Assembly (NCBI RefSeq): GCF_014646095.1
Contig: NZ_BMMU01000002.1
Location: 186,001-250,000, forward strand
DNA: 64,000 nucleotides
From: Streptomyces lacrimifluminis
Lineage (GTDB): Bacteria; Actinomycetota; Actinomycetes; Streptomycetales; Streptomycetaceae
Reading direction: 5' to 3'
Of the stretch, positions 27,295 to 36,277 are shown piece after piece; the stretch's first letter is position 1; each line of letters starts with the position of its first letter. The notes beneath the pieces were generated by a model. The model was not told the origin of the DNA, made no database searches, and was given only the letters and a program-made list of their open reading frames with translations. A program made the position numbers and the translations under genes.

Positions 27295-27468
27295 TCAGTC
27301 GACGCTGGGCAGGATGTGGGGCTCGGCGAGGTCGTCCTCGTAGCCCGCCAAACGGATCGGGGCCGACCTGGCCCAGACGTCGAGGCTGCCGAGCCGTTCG
27401 CTTCGGTCGCCGGGGGCCGCCGTGCGTTCTGCGGGGCCTTCTTCGAGCTTCGTCTTCTCCGGTGTCAC
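27295..27468 (-). CDS. Small 57-residue ORF with a conserved-looking C terminus
   Basis: A GTG at 27468 with AAGGAG seven bases upstream opens a 57-codon frame with good codon bias. The product starts VTPEKTKLEE, has a charged Ala/Pro/Arg-rich first half, and ends in two blocks, LDVWARSAPIRL and AGYEDDLAEPHILPSVD. The charged variable leader and distinctive tail recall RiPP precursors, but no modifying enzyme is adjacent and the family is not one I can name. It was found only by reading the DNA. It is convergent with the damaged amidase gene. Confidence 0.65.
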   Translation of the reverse strand: MTPEKTKLEEGPAERTAAPGDRSERLGSLDVWARSAPIRLAGYEDDLAEPHILPSVD

Positions 27469-27908
27469 CGCGCACTCCTTATGTGTCGGGTAACCCTCAG
27501 GACATTCGGGACCAGACTGATGCCGGCCGCTCTACGTCCACTCGGGTCTGGGTCGGGAACAGTCAGGACGCGGTGGCGCCGGTAACGGACCGTGGGTGTG
27601 GGTGGAACCCGGTCGTGCTGCCCGTCCGCTCCAGTATTAACCAAATGAGCGGGTGCCCGCTCGATGGGGTGAAAACAAGGAGTAAAGAACTCAAGTCGCT
27701 CAGTGTTCATTCAGCCATAATCTGCGGTTGTTTGTAACCTTGAGCACGGTTTGCGCTTCACCCGTACGGCTCAGTCGACGCCCCCACGTACGCCATTGCC
27801 GGAACACGTCCGGCAGTTCAGCTCCCGTTGGCCCGCACGCAAGTCGGCCCTGATCTGCTGGCCGACGGCAACGGCTGGTCCCGCCGTAGGACTCGGGAGG
27901 ACTGACGT
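27469..27908. other. Long AT-richer intergenic region
   Basis: About 440 bases with no supported gene. The middle (about 27630-27740) is clearly richer in A and T than its surroundings. It should hold promoters for the leftward small ORF and the rightward gene at 27909. I see no tRNA or riboswitch fold in it. Confidence 0.5.
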
Positions 27909-28367
27909 ATGGAGCTGCGCGGCGTCGAGGAGCTGATGGATCTGCTGCACGCCTGCCGGGGCACCCCGGAGCACGGCGGCGGCCCGGTCGGTCCGGTCGA
28001 TCTGCACCAGCACGCCCTCCAGACGGCCGCCCTGCTGCGCCGAAGTCGCCCCGCCGACAAGGAACTCCAGGTGGCCGGCCTGGTCCATGTCATCGGCCGG
28101 CTCCTCGTGCCCGGCGCCCCCGCCCGGCACGCCCGGGTCGCGGCGGACGCCGTCCGGCACCTGCTCGGCGAACGGGTCGCCCGCCTCGTACACGACAGCC
28201 CCTACGCCACGGACCTGGACCCGCACATGGACGCCGACACGCTTGCCCTGCGCCAGGCGGACGAGGCCGGCCGGGTCCCGGGGTTCGACGCGGGCGTCCT
28301 GGAGGACTGGCGCACACTGCTGGAACTGGTCGCACAGCAGCGCTCCCGGCTGGGCGCCGTCGACTGA
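27909..28367 (+). CDS. Degenerate HD-domain-like protein
   Basis: 152 residues, all alpha and soluble. VDLHQHALQTAALLRRSRP followed by LQVAGLVHVIGRLL matches the layout of HD-domain proteins related to PhnZ or inositol oxygenase (His, then L-x-H-D-I-G). The metal-binding Asp of the HD pair is replaced by Val (HVIG), so metal binding and catalysis are doubtful. The ATG at 27909 follows GGGAGG at good spacing. The family link is an inference from pattern; role unknown. Confidence 0.7.
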   Translation: MELRGVEELMDLLHACRGTPEHGGGPVGPVDLHQHALQTAALLRRSRPADKELQVAGLVHVIGRLLVPGAPARHARVAADAVRHLLGERVARLVHDSPYATDLDPHMDADTLALRQADEAGRVPGFDAGVLEDWRTLLELVAQQRSRLGAVD

Positions 28368-28438
28368 ACGCCGCCGCCCTCGAACCCCCTTACGTCCAGG
28401 GGCTGTTGGCTGACGGCCCGTCATGAGACGGTACGCGG

Positions 28439-29230
28439 ATGACGTCGCCGTACGGACTCGACGGGCAGGTTGCCCTGGTCACCGGGGGCACACGCGGGAT
28501 CGGGCTGGCCGTCGCCCGGGCGCTCGTGGGGGCGGGAGCGAGGGTGTGTGTGACGGCCCGTGACCCGGAGGGCGTGCGGCGGGCCGCCGAGTCGCTCGGC
28601 GGAGTCGGGCTGGCGGGCAGTGTCGCCGATCCGGCACACCTGTCGGCGTTGACCGAGTTCACACTCGACGCGTTCGGGCGGCTCGACATCGTGGTGAACA
28701 ACGCGGCGACCAACCAGCCCTACGGCCCGCTCATGGACGCCGACCCGGACACCTGGCGCGAGGCGTTCACGATGAACGTCGAGGCTCCGCTGCGGCTGAC
28801 ACAGTGCGCGTGGCGGGCGTGGATGCGCGACCACGGCGGCACCGTGGTCAACATCTGCACGGAGGGCGCCACACATGTCGGCCCCCACATCGGCGCGTAC
28901 GGCACCAGCAAGGCGGCGCTGCTCCACCTCACGCAGCAACTCGCGGGCGAACTGGCCCCGAGGGTAAGGGTCAACTCGGTCTCCCCCGGCCTCGTCCGCA
29001 CGGAGATGGCCCGCTTCGTATGGGAGCACGGCGAGGTCACCGGCCTACCACTCGGCCGAATCGGCGAGCCCGAGGACATCGCCCACGCGGTGCTCTGGCT
29101 GGCGTCGGACGCGGCGGAATGGGTAACGGGGACAGACCTGCTGGTGGATGGCGGAACCCGTGTACGTCCAGCGCAAACGGGGACGACATACACGGTCCAT
29201 GAACACTTGCGGCTGCAGAGACCCACCTAG
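28439..29230 (+). CDS. SDR family oxidoreductase
   Basis: 263-residue classical short-chain dehydrogenase. It has TGGTRGIGLAVARALVGAG for cofactor binding, DIVVNNAATNQPYGPLMDAD, the catalytic YGTSK, and ends with LLVDGGTRVRP plus a short variable tail. The ATG at 28439 has no strong ribosome site. The acceptor substrate is unknown. A shortened copy of the dispersed repeat begins at its stop codon. Confidence 0.85.
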   Translation: MTSPYGLDGQVALVTGGTRGIGLAVARALVGAGARVCVTARDPEGVRRAAESLGGVGLAGSVADPAHLSALTEFTLDAFGRLDIVVNNAATNQPYGPLMDADPDTWREAFTMNVEAPLRLTQCAWRAWMRDHGGTVVNICTEGATHVGPHIGAYGTSKAALLHLTQQLAGELAPRVRVNSVSPGLVRTEMARFVWEHGEVTGLPLGRIGEPEDIAHAVLWLASDAAEWVTGTDLLVDGGTRVRPAQTGTTYTVHEHLRLQRPT

Positions 29231-29240
29231 GGGCGCGGGG
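29229..29240 (-). repeat. Shortened dispersed repeat, copy 4
   Basis: On the minus strand CCCCGCGCCCCT matches the inner core of the repeats at 10801, 20045 and 42555, and the neighbouring GGCTGGTCGCGC and GCGGAGCCGC blocks also recur. It sits between two convergent genes. Confidence 0.5.
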
Positions 29241-29315
29241 CGGTGTCAAATTGCGGCTCCGCCGCGTGGGCGCGACCAGCCCCCCACTACCCGCACGCGC
29301 ACCGCCGGCTCCCGC

Positions 29316-30827
29316 CTACCACTTACCGGGCGCGTAGTCCTTCATGAAGACCCCGTACAGATCCTCCCCCGCCTCGCCGCGCACGATCGGGTCGTACACA
29401 CGAGCCGCCCCGTCGACCAGGTCGAGCGGCGCGTGGAACCCCTCGTCGGCCAGGCGCAGCTTGTCGTAGTGCGGGCGTTCGTCCGTGATCCAGCCCGTGT
29501 CGACCGAGGTCATCAGAATCCCGTCGGCCTGGAACATCTCCTGCGCGCTGGTGCGGGTCACCATGTTCATCGCGGCCTTCGCGGCGTTCGTGTTCGGGTG
29601 GCCCGCGCCCTTGTAACCGCGGCCGAACACCCCCTCCATCGCCGAGACGTTGACGACGTACGCCCGCTTGCTGACCGCGCCGCGCGCCGCCCCGGCCATC
29701 GCCGGCCGCAGCTTGCTGATCAGGATGAACGGCGCCGTGTAGTTGCACAGCTGGGTTTCGAGAAGCTCCACCGGGGAGATCTGCTCGATGGTCTGTACCC
29801 AGGTGTTGGTGTCGACGACGTCGGGGACGAGGCCGCCCGCGTCGATGGCGGTGCCGTCGAGGTGCCGGGCGACGCTGGCGTTGCCCGCGACCAGGGCGAG
29901 GTCGGCGACCTTCTGGGCGTCGATGCCGCTGATACCGACGGGCAGCGCGGCCAGTCCGTCGACCGCGCCGGAGTTGAAGGCGCCGATGACGTGGTGGGCG
30001 GGCAGCTCACCGGCCGGCAGCGGAGCGCTCTCCGCCTCGACCAGCGCGGCGTACGCGGAGGGCAGCCGGCGTACCGTCTGCGTCGCGTTGTTGATGAGGA
30101 TGTCGAGCGGACCCTGCTCGGCGACCCGGTCGGCCAGGGCCACGACCTGCGCCGGGTCGCGCAGGTCGGTGCCGACGACCTCCAGGCGGTGGAGCCAGTC
30201 CGCCGAGTCGTCCATGGCCTTGAAGCGGCGGATGGCGTCCTTCGGGAAACGGGTGGTGATCGTGGTGTGCGCGCCGTCGCGCAGCAGCCGCAGCGCGATG
30301 TACATGCCGATCTTGGCCCGGCCACCGGTGAGCAGCGCGCGCTTGCCGGTGAGGTCGGTGCGGGCGTCGCGGCGGGAGCGGTTCAGGGCGGCGCAGGCCT
30401 GGCAGAGCTGGTGGTAGAAGTAGTCGACCTCGACGTAGCGCGTCTTGCAGGTGTAGCAGGAGCGCGGGCGCTGGAGTATCCCCGCGATCTGCCCCTCCTG
30501 GGTCACCGACGACGGCAGGATGCCCTCGGTCTCGTCGTCGATGCGCTGGGCGGAGCCGGTCGCCGTGGACTCGGTGACCGCCTTGTCGTGGGCGGTCTTG
30601 GAGGCCCGGCGCTCCTGCCGGCGGCGCTGCTTGACCGTGCGGTAGACACCGGCGGTGGCGCGGCGCACGGCGATGGCGTCGGGGTGGTCGACGTCCAGCT
30701 TGTCGAGTTCTTCGAGCACGCTGAGGCAGACGGCCATGCGCTCGGGGTCGATGCCGGGGCCGTAGGAGACGTCGCCCACGTCGTCCGAGCCGTCCACGGC
30801 CGTCGGGCCGTCCTCTGTCACCGTCAT
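29316..30827 (-). CDS. Large SDR protein with an N-terminal four-cysteine metal-binding segment
   Basis: 503 residues, twice the usual SDR length. Residues 1-120 are charged and helical. Residues 124-145 hold C-x2-C-x14-C-x2-C, a likely zinc ribbon. The SDR core begins near residue 162 (KRALLTGGRAKIG) and includes ILINNATQTVRR, VVNVSAMEGVFGRGYKG, HPNTNAAKAAMNM and MTSVDTGW. The usual YxxxK is replaced by an HPNTNAAKAAM-type motif, so catalysis may differ. The ATG at 30827 gives the full N terminus. Substrate unknown. Confidence 0.82.
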   Translation of the reverse strand: MTVTEDGPTAVDGSDDVGDVSYGPGIDPERMAVCLSVLEELDKLDVDHPDAIAVRRATAGVYRTVKQRRRQERRASKTAHDKAVTESTATGSAQRIDDETEGILPSSVTQEGQIAGILQRPRSCYTCKTRYVEVDYFYHQLCQACAALNRSRRDARTDLTGKRALLTGGRAKIGMYIALRLLRDGAHTTITTRFPKDAIRRFKAMDDSADWLHRLEVVGTDLRDPAQVVALADRVAEQGPLDILINNATQTVRRLPSAYAALVEAESAPLPAGELPAHHVIGAFNSGAVDGLAALPVGISGIDAQKVADLALVAGNASVARHLDGTAIDAGGLVPDVVDTNTWVQTIEQISPVELLETQLCNYTAPFILISKLRPAMAGAARGAVSKRAYVVNVSAMEGVFGRGYKGAGHPNTNAAKAAMNMVTRTSAQEMFQADGILMTSVDTGWITDERPHYDKLRLADEGFHAPLDLVDGAARVYDPIVRGEAGEDLYGVFMKDYAPGKW

Positions 30828-30942
30828 CGCGCTGCCGTTCCCTGGGTCGCCTTCGCGGCGCTCAGACCGCGCCCGCTCTCGAACAGGCGATTTTACGGAA
30901 GCCCCGGCCCAGTCACCAAACCCGCGACGATCATGACGCGGG

Positions 30943-32289
30943 TCACAGGGTGCAGGCGGCGACCAGCGTCTCCACCTCGGCGGACAGCGCGGCGGCGAAC
31001 CGGTCGAGGTCCGGCACGGCTTCCGCGTCCGCGACGAGCCCGAAGTGGACCTGGCCCCGGTAGGTCGAGATGGCGACCGCCAGCGACTGGCCCTGGGCGA
31101 GCGGGGCGAAGGGGTAGACCTCGGTGAGCGGGTTGCCGCCGAGCCTGAGGCCGAGACTGGGCAGCGGCACGCTGGTCACGAGGATGTCGAACCAGAGCCG
31201 GGCGGCCTGCTTGACCAGCGGTCCGCCGAGCCGGTGTCCGAGCGGCGGCACATGGTCGGCGAGCAGCGCGACCGCGCCCGCGCCCCGCCCGGGGCCCGCG
31301 TCCTTGTTGCGGTCCATGGCCCTGCGTACGGAGTCGAGGCGCCGGAGCGGGTCCGGGTCGTCGACGGGCAGCCGCATCAGGTACCCGGAGAGCCGGTTGC
31401 CCTGCGGATGCGCGGTGCGCGGACGTCGTTTGGAGACGGGGATGAGCGCGCGCGGGGCGACTCCCTCGCTTCCGTCGCCGCGCTCGTCGAGCCAGCTCCG
31501 CAGGGCTCCCGCGACGACGGCGATGAGTACGTCGTTCACGGTGCCGCCGACGGTCTTGCGCACCCGGTGGACCTCGTCGAGGTCGATGGCGACTCCGGCG
31601 GTGCGGCGGGTGCCGGTCGGTTCGGCGACGAGCGCGGCCGACGAGCGTGTGTTCAGGGTGTTCAGGCCGGAGCGGGCGACGGACACGCCGATGTCCAGGG
31701 CGCGGCCCACGTCGGAGAGGGCGTCGCGCACCAGCCCCGGCAGCTTGCGCACATCCGGGAAGAGGCCGGTGACCGGCTGTTCGGGGCGTGGGCGCGGCTT
31801 GGGCAGATCCAGGGGGTCCATGACGCCGGCGGCGAGGGTCAGTGCGCGCAGGCCGTCGGCGAGGGCGTGGTGGAACTTGAACAGCACGGCGAAGGAGGTG
31901 CCGTCCTCGCCGGGCAGCACGTGTGCCTCCCAGGGCGGCCGGCCACGCTCCAGCGAGCGTTCCATGAGCCGTCCGGCTTCGGCGTGGAAGTCGGAGGCCG
32001 GGGCGTGCAGCCGGACGTGGTCGAGCGGGTCGAAGTCCGGTGCGGTTTCGCGGGTGGCTCCCCCGAAGGCCAGCGGGAGCAGGGGCTGCCAGACGTCCCG
32101 GATGCGCATACGCAGTCCGGGGACGGCGGCGGCGCGGGCGGCGAGCAGATCGGCCGCGTGGGCTCCGGCGGTGGGTGAGCGGGACGGGAAGACACCGAGT
32201 GCGCCCAGGTGCATGGGGTGCAGGTCGGAATCCATGTTCCAGAACGCCAGGTCGAGGGGGGCGAGCAGGTCCGAGGTCTCAGAGGTCAA
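30943..32289 (-). CDS. Wax ester synthase/diacylglycerol acyltransferase (WS/DGAT)
   Basis: 448 residues. It opens with LAPLDLAFWNMDSDLHPMHL, has the acyltransferase motif HHALADG (HHxxxDG), NDVLIAVVAGALRSWL, and ends with typical C-terminal blocks such as VTSVPLPSLGLRL. It esterifies acyl-CoA with diacylglycerol or alcohols to make storage lipid at the membrane. The TTG at 32289 is chosen because the family N terminus begins there; the ribosome site is weak. It stands alone, with gaps of over 100 bases on both sides. Confidence 0.9.
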   Translation of the reverse strand: MTSETSDLLAPLDLAFWNMDSDLHPMHLGALGVFPSRSPTAGAHAADLLAARAAAVPGLRMRIRDVWQPLLPLAFGGATRETAPDFDPLDHVRLHAPASDFHAEAGRLMERSLERGRPPWEAHVLPGEDGTSFAVLFKFHHALADGLRALTLAAGVMDPLDLPKPRPRPEQPVTGLFPDVRKLPGLVRDALSDVGRALDIGVSVARSGLNTLNTRSSAALVAEPTGTRRTAGVAIDLDEVHRVRKTVGGTVNDVLIAVVAGALRSWLDERGDGSEGVAPRALIPVSKRRPRTAHPQGNRLSGYLMRLPVDDPDPLRRLDSVRRAMDRNKDAGPGRGAGAVALLADHVPPLGHRLGGPLVKQAARLWFDILVTSVPLPSLGLRLGGNPLTEVYPFAPLAQGQSLAVAISTYRGQVHFGLVADAEAVPDLDRFAAALSAEVETLVAACTL

Positions 32290-32389
32290 GGGATCACTCT
32301 CGCGTCGACGACGGGTGAGTCAGCAGTCAATCGCCTACGGACGATTACGGTCAAGCACGATCAAGCTACGCTCAGTTAACAGCGGATTA

Positions 32390-32418
32390 AGTCCCGCCGC
32401 TTCGAGAGCGGCGGGACT
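32390..32418 (-). terminator. Terminator of the GH92 gene
   Basis: AGTCCCGCCGCT at 32390-32401 pairs exactly with AGCGGCGGGACT at 32407-32418 around a five-base loop, 38 bases past the GH92 stop. Confidence 0.85.
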
Positions 32419-32455
32419 CAGGTGACTCACGGGGTTACGCCGGGGCCCAAAGCGC

Positions 32456-34768
32456 CTATTTCAGAGCTGGCGGCGCCTCAGCCGCGCCCGTTCCCCACCC
32501 GGACGGCTCCGGGCCGACCGTGAAGTCGAGCGAGCGGGCACCCCGCAGCATCCCGCTCGTCACATACGTACGGCTGTACGAGGACCCGTCGACGGCCACC
32601 GACTGGACGTACCGTCGGCTGTCCGACGTACCCGGCGCCGTGACCGTGAGGGCGCCGAGCGGGTAGTAGCGGGGGTCGAGGGTGAGGTCGACCCGGTCGA
32701 AGACCGGGGTGGACAGACCCCAGGTGTCATAGCCGGGCTGCACCGGGAAGATCCCGATCGTGGACAGGACGTGCCAGGCGGACATGGTGCCCATGTCGTC
32801 GTTGCCGGTCATCCCGGTCGGGCCGTCCGTGTAGAGGGTCAGCGCGGCGTGCACGACCTCGGTCGTCTTCCAGGGCTGGCCGGTGGACAGGTAGGTGTAC
32901 GGGGCGGTGAGGTCGACCTCGTTCTGCGGGTTGTACTTGTCCGCGTTGTAGTAGGCGTACGGGCCGTTCACCCACACCTCGCGGGCCGTTCCGGCCGGGT
33001 CCGCCATCATCCGGTCGTACGCGAAGAAGGCGTCGAGCCGCTCGTTGGCCGCCTGCCTGCCGCCGAGCAGGTCCACCAGGCCCGGCAGGTCCTGCGGAAC
33101 CAGCCACTGGTACTGCCAGGCCGTGCCCTCGTGGAACCCCTCGCCCTTGGCCGGATCGGGGTCGCCCGCGAAGGCGCCCGAGCCGTCCCGGGGCCGGAAG
33201 AAGCCGGTCGAGGGATCGAAGACATCGCGGTAGCTCTGCGCCCGGTCCGCGTAGCGGGCGGCGTCGGCCTCGTGGCCGAGCTCGCGTGCCATCTGGGCCA
33301 GCATCGCGTCGGACAGGGCGTACTCCAGGGTGACGGACGCCCCCCAGTGGTAGTCCGAGTCGCCGGGCTTCGTACGCGGGCGGCCCTTGAGATAGGGCGC
33401 GAAGCCGTTCTCGATGTACTCCCGGTTCGCCTCGCGCCCCAGCATGGGCAGCGCGGCGGGCGGCACGCCGTCCGCGTTCTTCTTCAGGGCGCGGTACGCC
33501 CGCTCCTCGTGACCGTGCAGCAGCCCCTGCTGGTAGGCGTGGGTGAGGAACGGGGTGACCGGGTCGCCGGTCATGATGTTGGTCTCGACCGTGCCGTAGC
33601 CCCACTTGGGCAGCCAGCCGCCCTCCTCGTCGATCTTGAGCACCGACAGCGCCATGTCCCGGGCCTCACGGGGCGCGAGCAGCGACAGGAGCTGCGCCTG
33701 GGTGCGGTAGGTGTCCCACAGGGACCAGTTCTGGTAGTAGGTGAAGTCCCGCGCGCGGTGGATCCTCAGGTCCCAGCCGGTGTAGCGGCCGTCGGCGTCG
33801 CTGCCGATGTTGGGGGCGAGGAAGCTGCGGTAGAGGGACGAGTAGAAGGTCCGGCGGAGTGTGTCCGGGCCGCCGGTCACGCCGACGTCGTCGAGGCGTG
33901 CCTCCCAGGCGTTCCTGGCCTCCTCCCGCACCTCGTCGAACGGACGTCCGCCCTCGGCGCGCAGGTTGCCGGCCGCGCCCTCCGCGTCCACGTACGACAG
34001 GGCGGTGGTCGCCTCGACAGTGCGGTCCCCGTCCGTCGTGTCGAAGCGGACGTAGGCGCCGTCGGCCCCGGTCCGGGAGCCGCCGGTGACCGTGGTGCCG
34101 TCCCAGGTGCCGTACGCCGTGAACGGGCGGTCGAAGCGGGTGATCGTATGGACGGTGTACGGCTTGGTGCCCCGGCAGAAGCCGGAGCCGGTGATCGTCG
34201 TGCGCACGGTCCGGTCGTCGAGGATCTCGACCCGGTTCGCCACCTTCGTGTGCAGCGACTGGCCCGCGTTGAGCAGCACGTTGGCCTTGCCGGTCGCCGG
34301 GAAGGTGTAGCGCTGGACGCCGGTGCGCGCGGTCGCCGTCAGCTCGGCCTCGATGCCCGATTCCAGGCCCACCTGGTAGTGGCCGGGACTCGCGCTCTCG
34401 CTGTCGTGGGTGAACTCGGCGGCGTAGGACGCGTAGTCGGTGCTCGTGATGTCGCCGGTCGTGGGCAGGACCGGCAGGTCGCCGCCGATCCGGCAGCCGA
34501 CACCGGAGAGGTGGACGAGGGAGAAGCCCCGGATGCGGCTCTGGGAGTAGCGGTAACCGGTCTTGTGCCCGGTGTCGGGCGAGAGCTGCACCATGCCGAA
34601 GGGCACGGTCGCGCCGGGGAAGGTGTTGCCCTCGTTCTCCGTGCCGATGAACGGGTTGACCAGGTCGGTGAGCCGCTCCTCACGTGCGTGGGCGGCCGGG
34701 GCGGCGAGCGCGCCGGCCATCAGGGCGGCGGCCGTCACCGCCCCCGCGGTGCGCAGCGTCCATCTCAC
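32456..34768 (-). CDS. Secreted GH92 alpha-1,2-mannosidase-type glycosidase
   Basis: 770 residues with a signal peptide (1-28, ending AHA). The N-terminal domain begins LTDLVNPFIGTENEGNTFPG and has GFSLVHLSGVGC. The alpha/alpha barrel contains FYSSLYRSFLAPNI, NWSLWDTYRTQAQLL, EGTAWQYQW and the catalytic GNDDMGTMSAWHV. These are the GH92 landmarks for calcium-dependent exo-acting alpha-mannosidases that trim mannan or N-glycans. The GTG at 34768 follows GGAGG eight bases upstream; the ATG at 34763 is in another frame. Confidence 0.93.
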   Translation of the reverse strand: MRWTLRTAGAVTAAALMAGALAAPAAHAREERLTDLVNPFIGTENEGNTFPGATVPFGMVQLSPDTGHKTGYRYSQSRIRGFSLVHLSGVGCRIGGDLPVLPTTGDITSTDYASYAAEFTHDSESASPGHYQVGLESGIEAELTATARTGVQRYTFPATGKANVLLNAGQSLHTKVANRVEILDDRTVRTTITGSGFCRGTKPYTVHTITRFDRPFTAYGTWDGTTVTGGSRTGADGAYVRFDTTDGDRTVEATTALSYVDAEGAAGNLRAEGGRPFDEVREEARNAWEARLDDVGVTGGPDTLRRTFYSSLYRSFLAPNIGSDADGRYTGWDLRIHRARDFTYYQNWSLWDTYRTQAQLLSLLAPREARDMALSVLKIDEEGGWLPKWGYGTVETNIMTGDPVTPFLTHAYQQGLLHGHEERAYRALKKNADGVPPAALPMLGREANREYIENGFAPYLKGRPRTKPGDSDYHWGASVTLEYALSDAMLAQMARELGHEADAARYADRAQSYRDVFDPSTGFFRPRDGSGAFAGDPDPAKGEGFHEGTAWQYQWLVPQDLPGLVDLLGGRQAANERLDAFFAYDRMMADPAGTAREVWVNGPYAYYNADKYNPQNEVDLTAPYTYLSTGQPWKTTEVVHAALTLYTDGPTGMTGNDDMGTMSAWHVLSTIGIFPVQPGYDTWGLSTPVFDRVDLTLDPRYYPLGALTVTAPGTSDSRRYVQSVAVDGSSYSRTYVTSGMLRGARSLDFTVGPEPSGWGTGAAEAPPALK

Positions 34769-34939
34769 TGGGAGAACCTCCGTGGGCTCGGGCCGGCTGG
34801 CGGGGCGGCCCGCGGGAGGCTCCCGGGTCCGTGTCCCGGATCCGTTCCTCGTCGGACGTCCCGATCCGCGCCGCGCCCCGCACCGTCACCTCGCGGCCGT
34901 ACGGCAACAGCCCGTTCGGCTCACTCGCCGGAGCCCGGA

Positions 34940-34987
34940 CACGCCGACGGCCCCGGTGAGCACGGACTCACCGGGGCCGTCGGCGTG
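34940..34987 (-). terminator. Very strong 21-bp hairpin after glgC
   Basis: The segment 34940-34960 is an exact inverted repeat of 34967-34987 around a six-base loop, ending 17 bases beyond the glgC stop. It separates the glycogen genes from GH92. Confidence 0.9.
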
Positions 34988-35003
34988 GCTCGGGGGCACC
35001 TGC

Positions 35004-36224
35004 CTACGACACGTGCTGGCCCTTCCCGAGGCCGATCACGCCGCCCTTGGAAACGGTGTACAGGTCGGCGTCCCGCTCCGGGTTGACGCCGATGGTCGCC
35101 CCCGGGGGGACCTCGACGTTCTTGTCCAGGACGGCCCCGCGCACGATCGCGCCCCGCCCGATGCGCACGTTGTCGTGCAGGACCGACCCCTGGACGACGG
35201 CACCCGGATCGACCCGGACGCCGGGCGAGAGCACCGAGCGCGTCACCTGGCCCCGGATCAGGCACCCGGCGCTGATGATCGACTCGCTGGCGATGCCGCC
35301 GGCGTTGAAGCGGGCGGGCGACAGCTGGCCGGAGTGGGTGTAGACGGGCCAGCTGCGGTTGTAGAGGTTGAAGGCGGGCCGCTCGGCGATCAGGTCCATG
35401 TGGGCGTCGTAGTACGCGTCGAGCGTGCCGACGTCCCGCCAGTAGCCCTGGTCGCGGGTCGTCTCGCCGGGCACGTGGTTCTCGCTGAAGTCGTACAGCT
35501 GGGCCTCACCCCGGTCCGTGAGCGAGGGCAGTATCGAACCGCCCATGTCGTGCACGGAGTCGCCGTCCTCCGCGTCCCGCTGCAGGGCCTCGATGAGGGC
35601 CTTGGTGGTGAAGATGTAGTTGCCCATCGAGGCGAACACGCACCCGGGGTCGTCGGGCAGGCCCGGCGGGTCGGCGGGCTTCTCCAGGAAGCCCTGCACG
35701 GTCTGGCCGTCCGAGCCGGGACTGATCACGCCGAAGGACGACGACTCGGCGCGCGGCACCCGTATCCCCGCGACGGTGACCCCTGCGCCGCTCTCGATGT
35801 GCTGGTTGAGCATCTGGCGGGGGTCCATGCGGTAGACGTGGTCGGCACCGAACACCGCGACGTAGTCGGGCTGTTCGTCGTACACGAGGTTGAGGGACTG
35901 GAGAATGGCGTCGGCACTGCCCAGGTACCAGCGCGGACCGAGGCGCTGCTGGGCGGGGACCGGGGTGACGTAGTTGCCGAGCAGACTGGACATCCGCCAC
36001 GTGGTGGTGATGTGCCGGTCCAGCGAGTGCGACTTGTACTGCGTGAGCACGCAGATGCGCATGATGTCACCGTTGACGAGATTGGACAGGACGAAGTCGA
36101 CCAGGCGATACGTTCCGCCAAAGGTCACCGCCGGTTTCGCGCGGTCCGCGGTCAACGGCATCAGGCGTTTGCCCTCTCCGCCCGCCAGCACGATTCCGAG
36201 CACAGAAGGCCCACCACGACGCAT
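35004..36224 (-). CDS. glgC: Glucose-1-phosphate adenylyltransferase
   Basis: 406-residue ADP-glucose pyrophosphorylase, which makes ADP-glucose from ATP and glucose-1-phosphate for glycogen. It has the nucleotide-binding [49 protein letters not shown] and FLEKPAD. A left-handed helix domain follows, with repeats such as [18 protein letters not shown]. The ATG at 36224 follows GGGGAG. It lies 53 bases behind glgA on the same strand, so the two are probably one transcript. Strong terminator downstream. Confidence 0.95.
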   Translation of the reverse strand: MRRGGPSVLGIVLAGGEGKRLMPLTADRAKPAVTFGGTYRLVDFVLSNLVNGDIMRICVLTQYKSHSLDRHITTTWRMSSLLGNYVTPVPAQQRLGPRWYLGSADAILQSLNLVYDEQPDYVAVFGADHVYRMDPRQMLNQHIESGAGVTVAGIRVPRAESSSFGVISPGSDGQTVQGFLEKPADPPGLPDDPGCVFASMGNYIFTTKALIEALQRDAEDGDSVHDMGGSILPSLTDRGEAQLYDFSENHVPGETTRDQGYWRDVGTLDAYYDAHMDLIAERPAFNLYNRSWPVYTHSGQLSPARFNAGGIASESIISAGCLIRGQVTRSVLSPGVRVDPGAVVQGSVLHDNVRIGRGAIVRGAVLDKNVEVPPGATIGVNPERDADLYTVSKGGVIGLGKGQHVS

Positions 36225-36277
36225 CGTCGCTCCCCTCACCGTGGTTGTGCACGATGCTTTCCCGTACGCCGGTCGGG

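Noticed and set aside
27462..27737. A 91-codon plus-strand frame in the AT-richer intergenic gap
   Set aside because: It overlaps the well-supported 57-codon minus-strand ORF, lacks a ribosome site, and has poor third-position GC bias.
32771..35086. A 771-codon plus-strand frame across GH92 and the end of glgC
   Set aside because: Shadow frame: it crosses two real minus-strand genes and two terminators, and its composition is typical of antisense frames in GC-rich DNA.
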